DNA from: Azolla caroliniana
Taxonomy: Eukaryota; Polypodiophyta
Assembly (NCBI GenBank): GCA_043228905.1
Contig: JBHGNT010000011.1
Location: 19,592,001 to 19,656,000, forward strand
Direction of reading: 5' to 3'
DNA: 64,000 nucleotides
Below are positions 12,601-21,678 of this stretch, one piece after another. Each line of letters begins with the position of its first letter. Positions within the stretch are counted from its first letter, which is position 1. The notes below the pieces were generated by a model that was not told the DNA's origin, did no database searches, and saw only the letters and a program-made list of their open reading frames with translations. The translations under genes were made by a program, and so were the position numbers.

Positions 12601-15005
12601 ATCCCTGTGTTCTTCTCCTCCACATTTTCTGCAATATTTGCCTAATCTCTGTATTTTTTCCATCTGCGCTTGAGTTTCTCCGACCTAATCCTTGTACCCG
12701 CTGTCCTGGGCTATGGAACACCATGGATTCTGAACGGACAACAAATGAAGATATGGATTTGAACACCCAAATGATGGTCCAGATCAATGGAAGACCCCAA
12801 GAAATTACTGTAGAAGAAAAGGAGGGGATGGGAACACACTGAGTTCTCCCAAAGGGCACGAAGGGTGCACAAATGCATCTCCACATTTAAAGCCTATGTA
12901 AATAAGGAAACACAAGCATAAGTGGATAGACATGGCCAAAGATGCCAAAGCTCAAGCTGAGGATGCTCCAAGAGAAATTAAAGCAAACACTCCATTGATA
13001 GAGGTAGTGAAAAAGCAAAAGCAAATTGGTGGATAAGATGGAAATGCCGAACGCTACATTAGAAGTAGTCAAAAGGGAAACTGGTGCATTGGTTGGGCTG
13101 AAAACGGAAACCCAATATAATATGCCAAGAATATGGAATAAAGATGGGGGCATTAGATATTCCATTTGCTTTAGCATGGCACGTGGGAAGATATGAGTTT
13201 AGAGCTAAAGCCTTGATCATCCACTTCATAGATTTGGAAAAGAAGAAAGCTTTCCTATCTAAGAGAAGGGCACTTAAGGGTGACAAAATAATTTAGTAAC
13301 GATCTCACCATAGAACGTACTATTCGTGTTCGTGCAAGCATTCAAACGTTTGGAAATGAACACGTTTGAAATGGGAAAAATACCTGCTCCTTTTTTTTTT
13401 CTTTTTTTTCATTTATTGTCATTACAATTCAGCTCACCCTAGTGGTAAGGAGTCATGCTATTGCTGTCTATGTCTTGGGTTTGATTCCCAATTTTCTCAT
13501 GTCTTTCTCTCTCATTAGTACCATGTTATAGCAAAATTTTATGTTAGTGTTATAATAGTTTTTTTCTTTTATTTTTTTAATTATTAGAACTAAGCACAAC
13601 CTAGTGGTAAGTTGCTGTGCTACTATTACTTGTGTCTTGGGTTCAATTCCCAACTTTCTCATATCCTCTTGTTAGTGTCATGGCAAAATTTTATGTTAGT
13701 GTCATGTTCCTTTTTCTTCTTTTTCTTTCTTTCTTTCTTATTAGAAATTAGCTCACCCGAGTGGTAAGTTGTTATGCTATTGCCTACGTCATGATAAAAT
13801 TTTATGTTAGTGTCATGTTCCTTTTTCTTTCTTTCTTTCTTTCTTTCTTATTAGAAATTAGGTCACCCTAGTGGTAAGTTGTTATGCTACTACTGCCTAT
13901 GTCATGTTTTCTTCATATTCTTGATTATATACGTTTTATGAGTTTTTTATCGTTTCTTTTTTTCTTTCTTTGTTATTAGAAATTAGGACACCCTAGTGGT
14001 CAGTTGTTATGCTACTACTGCCTATGTCATGTTTTCTTCATATTCTCGAATATACGTTTTATGAGCTTTTGAACGTTTGATTATAATTTATAATGACATA
14101 TTTTGATTCAATCTCTATAGTTCATACTCATTTTTTTGTAAAGTTCTCAAGTGAGGATGATAGAGATGTCTTGATTCGCTCCCAAAAGTATGCATGTGAT
14201 ACAACGCAAATATTGCAACCATGCTTATGTTGGTGGTTCACAATGGATTAGAGTCCACTTGTTGGGATTAAGAGTGAATCAATATATAATATAGACCCTA
14301 GTCAATCCAATCCAACTTTGAGATGATTTACCATACACGTTTGATTGAATCATTCTCGAATGCGAATGCACGTATGATACGTATGGTTCATTCTATGGAT
14401 CTCACTACAGCTGAAGTAGCACATTGCAAAGAAAGCATGCCATGAGTGCTCGATGCAAGATGGAAGGAAATGAAAGGGTCAGGAATGATGTCAACAGGGC
14501 TGAGGAACACTCAGGACTAACCCAAGTAGAGTGATGGCTGGAAAGATGGAGAGAGAGAGAGAGAGAGGCAGTTGGAGGAGCTCACCTTTGAAGTGAGATC
14601 CAAAAGCTAAAACCTTATGTGTTATATGACCCATTTAGGGTTGGCCAAGTTCAATGAGAACTTGGCCCAAAAATAAAGAATACGTGATAAGTGACTTTTG
14701 GCCTTTATAATCAGGCCTATACACATGTACACAAGGGGGTCATTTAGGGCCTTTACCCCAACATGAAAATGGGCTATAATAGAGATGGTAAGGTGATTAT
14801 CATAAAGGAGAGAACCATATGATAGTATTTGGCCTATGAGACCTTACTTATGACTATATGGAATTGCAATGGCTCTGTATGGATAGATGCCAAGTATTTT
14901 AAAGATACCTTTAAGAACACAGATATCAATATGTATATAGAGACCCATCATTGCATTGCTAGTTGTAAAGAATCTAACTCTAGTAGAGTTGAGTATTCAG
15001 AAGTG

Positions 15006-15048
<43 letters not shown>

Positions 15049-18000
15049 AGTGAGTGAGTAGGTTGAGGAGAAGAAGAAGATGAAGAAAGAAAGAAACCTT
15101 AATGGTGCACCTCCAACAATAGAATAGGTGCCAAGTATTTAAATATACCTTTAAGAACACAGATATCAATATGTATATAGAGACCCATCATTGCATTGCT
15201 AGTTGTAAAGAATCTAACTCTAGTAGAGTTGAATATTCAGAAGTGTAGTGTGTGTGTGAGTGAGTGAGTAGGTTGAGGAGAAGAAGAAGATGAAGAAAGA
15301 AAGAAACCTTAATGGTGCACCTCCAACAATAGAATAGGTGACCTTCTAAAAAATGAAAAAGAGAAAGGAAACAATTCCTAGTGGTATGCCCAAACCACAA
15401 AAATGGCGACCTGAACTAAGCCCTCTTCACCTCTTTTTTATAGAGAAAAAGAGGTGCCTAATCTCGGCATTAAATGCGCTTATTCCCTTTTCTTTCTTCA
15501 AAAAAGAAGAAGGAATAAATAGCCCTTGATTCATGCCGTGCTATCAAAGATTCAATCTCTGCACCCTTTACAGCCTAGTGAATAGCCCTAACCACTAAGC
15601 TATTCATTTTTATTTAATTCCTATGATATTTACCTTTTATATATACATATATTTCTGTGATGTGAGTAGACCCTCCCTTTTCCCACCTTTCTACCTTTGG
15701 CCACGCCATATCACGACACCATGACATCTAGCTCCAGTTGCTTGCACAAATCTTTATTAGAGCTATAAGGTTTCCCTACTAGCTGGACAGAACATACTAT
15801 TGCGCCAATTTTCAAGAGTGGAGACCCCATGATGCTGTGCAATTATAGGATAATCATGATTAGCCATTACTTAGCCAAACTATACGGCTGAGGCTCAATC
15901 CTAGGGCAGATTTGTGTGTATGGGCAGAGAGAAATGGCTGCTGGACAGGCAGGCATTTGGAAGGGGTTCACAACTTTGAATCAAATATTGACCCTCCGAG
16001 CCATTATTGATGAGGCAGAGCCCAAAATAAGAGGATTTATTACTGCTTTTGGATTTCTGGAAAGCCTTGAATGCTGTATCATGCTATCAGCTCATGCAGT
16101 GGCTAGACAACCTTGGTGTCCCTAAAGATATGTAATGAGAATCTATGCACTCTATGAATCTGTGTCAGGAAAGGTACGATCTCCCAATGAGTTGTTGGAG
16201 GCTGTAGCTAGCATAATTGGAGTAAGACAAGGATGCCCACAATCACCCACTCTCTTTGGTCTCTATGTTCGTGAGGTATCACATTACATGGAGAGATTTG
16301 GTGGCTGGGAGCATGCCTAACAGGTATGGCCATACAAGTCCTACTATATGCTGATGATAGCATGCTAATCTCTGACCATAAAAGTATTTCATACAGACAG
16401 GTTTGTTGATAAACATAGATAAAACTAAAGTGCTTGGGGCTGTTCTTACTGGAAGTCGAGAGACATAAGGGCAATTATACAGCCACACAAACGCACCGAA
16501 GGTTTTTTTAGCCCCATCACTCCAACTCATGCTATAAGTCAATCAACAGCTACAGAAATGGGTGCACGACCAGGGCATTGCAAAGGGGTTACAATAGATC
16601 AGGAAATATGAATGTCATGCATGTAGGCCTTGGCCTTGTGGACCGCAATTTCATCATCCTTGTCATTCACAGACAAAGGCCACCTTTTCCCACAATCACA
16701 GGTGCTTCCCTCACTTCAGAGACCTCCCCATTCTGGATTGACTTATGTTAGAGATCTTTCAAAGACAAAAATTACAATATATCTGATTAGGGAATCTTAC
16801 ATGTATAGATGAGGGATTCACTAGTGGCATCTTACCCTAGCGGTTTCTTATTCTCCAAGACAAGACAACATTTTAAGATGTAATCTCTTATTTGGTCTTA
16901 TAGGCCATTTGGCGTCTTAAAAGATGTTAATATTTCCTTTTTACTTACTTTTTTCTATTCTCATGTCCTTGTTTTTATTCGGTGTCTCTTCTCTTAGTGC
17001 TATCCTTGTTCCTTCATTTCTATATAGTGTTGACTGTTGAGGTTTACGGAAACTGTTGACTATATAGTGTTTCCATGCTATAAACTTTGAATTGTGGCTT
17101 GTTGGATTAGTGTTGACAGACTAGTTGTTTTGACTTCTAGTAAATATGCACAACAACTCAAACGACCTGATAAGTTCTGGGAGAGACTTTCGATTGACAA
17201 CTCAAAGAGCCATCTCCGTGAATTGCAGCATGAGGTAAGCCAGCTATTCTGTTTTTGACCTTTTGCATTGTAGTGTCCTGACTTTCTGACATTTGTAATA
17301 GCAGTCATTGGAGTTGAAACTGATGGAATGCACATTCAGACCAAGGATAAATAGGAAGTATTTTGAACAAGATGCAGGTAATTCTAATCGTTTTGACCAA
17401 TTGTTTTGGGATGCTGAAAATCGTCGCCGTCGTCAAGCTGAATATATGCAGTGGCACCCTGAAGGGTTAGTAGCTTATACTTTTATAGACTTGTTTATTC
17501 AGTCATGATATTGATATTTAATGCACATGTTGGTTACATGGAACTGTGTACACATTGAGTGGATTGTTCTACATTATGTCAACATGTTTAGGGTTGAGGT
17601 TTAAAGAAATACTAAGCCATGAGAAATACTAAGCCATGAGAAAGTTTATGTGCCAATTATCATTGGTGTTCTCCGACTATAAATAGCTGAGTGCTTCATA
17701 TGGAGAGAATTTGTTCAAATTTGTGTTGATAATTTAGTGTTCATTGTCTAACAATGTTTTGTACTCTTTTGTCTTGGAATTGTATGTCAACACATGTGGT
17801 CATACTCTCTTCCTGCTATGCCAGCACAAAAGGATTAGGATTTCTGATTATTGTTAGTTGAACACACCTTTATCATCAACTCAATAATCTATGACTTCTC
17901 AGCCTTCATTTGTTGATCATGCAATGAAGCTACATGAAGTATGCCAAACTTGTCACCTTAGAATCCTTCACAGTAATTACTATGGTAGAACCTCCCATAC

Positions 18001-21000
18001 TGGATTCTTACAGTGATTGCAAGATGTTTGAGGGAGACATAGAAGTGCTATGGATTCCATGCGAGAGAAGTGATTCTTTGAAGGCTCGAATAATTATTTA
18101 GACATAGATTGTAGGCCACATATTGCATTCAGTTTGTACATGTATTTGAAAAGGTGAATGATGTTTTGCTTTTTTTGACATTGAGGAGCTTTAATGGAAA
18201 ATTTGGATTTTGGATTAGCCTGTAGGATAGGGGACTGGATGGGATAGGCAAAACTGTCACATGCAAATTAATTCTACACAGGATTATGCACAAAGGTTTT
18301 AGGCTTGACGGCCTCACCAAACATGGTATTTTGTTAGCAGTATTTTTATTCACATCTGGACATCAGAAATGTGCTTGTAACTAAGCATAGCAATAAGACA
18401 CAGCAAAAGGACCGTTGGTAGACATGTGGACTGCCACTTTTTACATTACACCTATATAGCGAAATTAAATAGAGCTTGGAATAATTCTCTTTTGGTGGGG
18501 ATATCACTGGGAACCCGTTTAATGGGTGATGACAAAAGAAGGGTTGACGACCCAAGTGTTGTAGTTTTGGGATTAGTGTAGTAAATTTAAATCATGTAAA
18601 ATTTAAGAAAGGCATGTTTGAAATTAATTAGAGAACTGAGGTTCTTGCCCAAATTGGTGCACATAAAAAATCATCCTACATTCAGGTTAATACACTCATC
18701 CTACATTCAGGTTAATACAAGACATGACACTCACAAATTTAAATATTAAATTCCTTGTTTCAGAAAGTTTAGATAACATAGATACTTTTATGGTACAAAG
18801 CTTATGTGATGGGTATACATTGGATAAGAAAGAGTGTACAATGAAGAACACAGTTCAAAGCTGCATAATTATTTCTAAACATTAGTAAAAGCAATCGTTC
18901 TTATATTCTTATAGCTGTGAAGATGGTTTGAATGGGTACATGCCAATGTACTCGAAATAGATAATTTTGCTCCAATGTGAACTCACAAGAATGCCAATGT
19001 AATAAACCAGAATGCATGCTGCAAGATAGTAAATTACCAAACAAGTCCTTGGGACCACAATGTCAATTATAAAACATAATGAAGTTTCCATTTTAAATGT
19101 CAATTGAAATCAAATAGCCTCCACGAATGATGTATAGTAAAACTCAAGCCATATGAGAGTTACTGGGATGTTGCAACAGTATGGGCTGGATTCTTACTTA
19201 GTAAACCAAAAATTTGCATAACAGCTCTGCAACATAGCAATGTTTTCCCTCATTATTTAATGCTACAAATTATACTTGACAATTTTCTTACTGCATGTAG
19301 TTTGAGTAAATGCACGCATGCCGCTTATTTATGAGAATCATCATGCTTCTCAAATTGCATTATATAATAATAAATATTTTGTTGTGATAGAGCCACATTC
19401 CAGCCAATTATTAATCCCCACTGGAAGTCGAGTAGTATTTATGGCCATGATGATGAGTCCAACAGAAGCAATGTATTCAATAGACTTTTACAGTATGCTG
19501 CAAAATTGGCTGAAAAGAAGCAGAAATGGCAGAATGAAATGAAACTAGTGGATCCTACAACAGGCCAAGAGCTTTTTCACCCTCAAACAGGACGGAAACC
19601 TTATGGAGAGGTAACGGCGTCAGCACTAAATGGTTTTATATATTGCTTACAGATGTAATGCATGAACATTTTTTGTCATTTTTTTCAGAGAAAAACGGAT
19701 GCCATCCCCATTGGTGACTTCCTTTACCAACTCAAGTTTTCATTGGACAGCAAAAAGCAAACACTCATGGAAAGGAACATCCAGAAGGCAAAAGAGTTGG
19801 CTAACGGTCAGTATGTTAACTCAAAGTCATCCAAGATGTTGGAAAGGAGACGAATAAAAAGCAGTCAAGAGATATTTGATCTTCTAGATACAGATAAGGT
19901 TTGATCCTGTTAATAAAAGAAATCTCCATCCTGCAATTTGAAATATTCACTTGACCTGTCTCGTCCATCAGCTGCACCCCTTTTTTCATCTTGCATGATT
20001 TTCCTTCCACTAAGGGCTCAAGGGAACGTTCTGAGATACACTCTTGAACTTCAGTGATCTACCATGCCTATTGAGATCCACAATGTGTATTAGCAACAGT
20101 ATTCCGTAGCTAATTCTTGGATCAAATTGTCTGTGAGCTGAATGTCAAGACTTAAAAAGCATGGATCATACCCTTCATGCTTCATGTTCTCACTTTACAC
20201 TTACGTAGATCGGTATCATGTGCTAAATAATGCAGTGCCCTCTCTCAACGTTGGCCAACTGAATCTGCAGGATGGACTAATCAATTTAGCAAATGTTGAT
20301 TGGAAGAATTTCCCAAGCGAGTTTGTAGAAGATCTGAAGGAAGTGAGGAAAATTGGTTCTACAAATGAAAGAGATCTTCCTCCTGATAAATTTATGAAAC
20401 TATTGATGTATGTTCAGGTAGTAAAATGTCTCTCTCTAATTTCTTTTATTCTGATTTACATTCATGAGCTGGACCCAATCTTCTGGCTTGTCACCATTAG
20501 ACACCTAAAAAACATATAATAAAACCTCTGCAGAAGAGACGGGGAGGAAGTTGCTTGTCAATGAAGCCTCGGAAAAAACAATCTGAAGCAGAAAGCCAGC
20601 CCTTCAAATTTAAAGTGGATCACCATTCTTGCCGATTAGCATCTGGCCGAAGGAAACCCGGGTGTGTGACTGAACAGTTCAACTTCATTGTAATTTATAT
20701 AATAAGCCATTGTTTTTCATTTTCTTGACCCCATTTCTGATTTGTTTTTTTCTTTGGCAATTTATATGATCAAGATTCTCTTAACAGTAGATTTTTGACG
20801 ATCCGCATTATATATTTATCTGACTCATTGGTGCCATATATTCTGGATTCTCAGGAATAGTAGACATTGGTACAGATTGGTGTTATCAGATAAAGAAAGG
20901 AAGCAGGCAAAAATAGATGCCTTAAGGAAGGAAAAAGAGAACCAAGAGCTCTCTGAATGTACATTTAGACCTTCTTTGCATAAAAAAGACTGCAAAGGAT

Positions 21001-21678
21001 CACCAGGGGTAGCAATCAATTCCCTTTTTCTTATTTTAATGTTGAGGAGATTTGATCCTTGGGACTGCATTGAAATTCGAATGAATTGCTTTTACTTTTT
21101 TCTTGATGAAGGGCATGTGTGGAGGTTCAGTTAACGCTCGTCTTTCTCCGCAATCCACTATAGTTGTAAAGGAGCAACAGGAGATCCATGGATTTATTTT
21201 TCGTGAAGTAAATATGGATGCACCTGGTATGCAAACATTTAGTTAATAACATGACTTACCATGTAGCCTATTCTGCATCTCTCCTTGTTTCTCAAATGAT
21301 TGTTTGGCTTTGTTTCTCTTGTATTTTTTCTTGAGTCATGAAAGTCTACCATGTCCCTGTTCGTGTATAGGGCACTCTGAGTCAACAGCTGCAAAGGATG
21401 CACGCTCGCCACGAACAGCACTGAACTTACTGAAATCACTGAAGCGAATTGTTACAAGATCAACAGAATCCAATGATGAAAAGCAGATCTCCAGCATGAG
21501 GAATTTAGAAGGTAGTTTGTATATCATTCGTTGGGTCAGGTAGCATTCTGAAAAGAATTGCTTGTACATATCAATGAATCATTGTAAAAGTCTGGGCCAT
21601 TCCTTGAATTCAACCACCCTCCCTAGGAAACTGCTCATGCAATGTATCTGATTACCTTTTGCAGATTTAGCAGATTGA
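5369..21678 (+). CDS. Uncharacterised EF-hand protein with CTFRP motifs
   Basis: Sixteen exons: 5369-5569, 5742-5847, 6456-6639, 6770-7046, 7111-7257, 11652-11830, 17141-17234, 17305-17469, 19404-19610, 19689-19898, 20271-20417, 20534-20661, 20855-21008, 21112-21226, 21371-21511, 21665-21678. They join without a stop to 822 residues. Residues about 1-100 are low-complexity (His/Ser/Asp rich). Exon 3 encodes a compact conserved-looking block (VLLAITV, DGDCLEELATKFC). Residues about 273-300 look coiled-coil. ECTFRP occurs at 404-409 and again at 716-721, with LFHPQTGRKP near 510. An EF-hand loop, DTDKDGLINLAN, lies at 587-598 with Asn at position 12 instead of the usual Glu/Asp. I do not recognise a characterised relative. 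CTF(R/K)P-type motifs occur in uncharacterised proteins of flagellated eukaryotes, so a ciliary ancestry is possible but is only inference. The exon 8 donor was chosen at TTA|GTAGCT because only it keeps frame with exon 9. Confidence 0.85.
6649..6692. repeat. (CT)n microsatellite in intron 3
   Basis: About 22 CT units begin nine bases after the exon 3 splice donor (GT at 6640) of the EF-hand gene. The run lies wholly in the intron. Confidence 0.95.
7936..8420 (-). mobile_element. LINE 3' fragment, copy A
   Basis: This DNA aligns by eye with 9045-9540 and more loosely with 10170-10600: shared landmarks are a CCATCTTC-TACCAA start, GTGGACAATCC-like, TTGGAACG.GAGTAGTGCAT and a CATGAGTGCCAA-like segment. 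It has no intact ORF. On the minus strand it corresponds to sequence downstream of the reverse transcriptase in the neighbouring copies. Confidence 0.6.
9045..10145 (-). mobile_element. LINE reverse-transcriptase fragment, copy B
   Basis: Read on the minus strand, the 10145-10020 part gives a reverse-transcriptase segment (RLMRQLEALGVPKDRLWGIYA). Further downstream, 9347-9135 holds an ORF with SINAQPPFQYSLDYPHLN that is shared with copy C. Several frame breaks are present. It lies antisense to the host gene, inside intron 5. Confidence 0.75.
10170..11350 (-). mobile_element. LINE reverse-transcriptase fragment, copy C
   Basis: On the minus strand 11342-11115 encodes a reverse-transcriptase palm segment: QAGFQKGFTTLDHL, then GKRIYHCFMNFQKTF, then LMQCVEAIGVLVDMQ. 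The next segment (about 11078-10875) contains FSLYIDKVSNYM and a degraded catalytic block with LIVNDIVLIS, where the usual YADD aspartate pair is changed. The downstream ORF 10602-10252 matches copy B. It is inactive, antisense in intron 5. Confidence 0.85.
12466..12610. repeat. 29-bp minisatellite, five units
   Basis: Five head-to-tail units of a 29-bp motif beginning TCTCTGTAATGTCTGCC occur with a few substitutions each. A looser sixth copy may follow at 12630-12660. It lies in intron 6 of the EF-hand gene. Confidence 0.85.
12700..13308 (+). mobile_element. LINE ORF1 fragment, 5' part
   Basis: The plus strand keeps traces of a LINE ORF1: ALIIHFIDLEKKKAFLSKRR followed by ALKGD, typical of the RNA-binding region that precedes a DLT motif in plant LINE ORF1 proteins. 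After one frameshift comes FSNDLT at 13292-13309, where the frame is cut by the element 13309-14397. It continues at 14398. Several in-frame stops show decay. Confidence 0.65.
13309..14397. mobile_element. hAT-like element, CATAG family, 1.09 kb
   Basis: The element starts CATAGAACGTACTATTCGTG and ends with the inverted match GGTTCATTCTATG. It is flanked on both sides by the 8-bp direct repeat GATCTCAC (13301-13308 and 14398-14405). Eight-base target duplications are characteristic of hAT transposons. No transposase ORF is present, so it is non-autonomous. The interior (13430-14020) consists of tandem tRNA-promoter-like modules separated by T-rich and CTTT-rich runs. Confidence 0.8.
13430..14020 (+). 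repeat. Tandem tRNA-promoter-like (SINE-head) modules
   Basis: At least five copies of a module with A-box-like CTAGTGGTAAG occur, starting near 13430, 13590, 13745, 13858 and 13981. The first two also carry B-box-like GGGTTTGATTCCC (13477-13489) and GGGTTCAATTCCC (13639-13651), about 35-40 bases after the A box. The last three lack the B box. CTTT runs separate units. This resembles the head of a tRNA-derived SINE, but I did not match a named family. Confidence 0.55.
14398..14530 (+). mobile_element. LINE ORF1 fragment, 3' part
   Basis: After the second copy of the target duplication the frame resumes as DLTTAEVAHCKESMP, then a TGA, then VLDARWKEMKG. Together with the part ending at 13308 it restores one ORF1 segment across the insertion site. 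It is the continuation of the LINE on the plus strand. Confidence 0.65.
14888..15339. repeat. Direct duplication (241 and about 211 bp) with (TG)n
   Basis: Two adjacent copies start TGCCAAGTATTT at 14888 and 15129 and end near AATAGAATAGGTG. The main difference is the internal TG run, long in copy 1 (15006-15042) and short in copy 2 (about 15246-15258). It lies in intron 6 of the EF-hand gene. Confidence 0.9.
15770..16480 (+). mobile_element. LINE reverse-transcriptase fragment, sense strand
   Basis: Plus-strand frames give TIAPIFKSGDP and a YR.IMISHYLAKLYG block, then GQAGIWKGFTTLNQILTLRA, then MRIYALYESVSGKVRSP and IGVRQGCPQSPTLFGLYV, which are ordered reverse-transcriptase motifs. A short YADDSMLIS-type remnant follows near 16350. 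Frames are broken. Its orientation matches the ORF1 pieces at 12700-14530, so they may be one deleted LINE, opposite to the copies in intron 5. Confidence 0.85.
17581..19403. other. Intron 8 of the EF-hand gene
   Basis: About 1.9 kb lies between exons 8 and 9. It contains two very short direct repeats (18 bp near 17607-17643; CATCCTACATTCAGG twice at 18672-18720). I see no gene or element in it. Confidence 0.6.

Noticed and set aside
13430-13660. tRNA genes
   Set aside because: A- and B-box-like sequences are present, but no cloverleaf, anticodon arm or acceptor pairing could be drawn.
19318-19542. Plus-strand ORF starting at 19318
   Set aside because: Shadow of exon 9 in another frame; the true frame gives NRSNVFNRLLQYAAKLAEKK.
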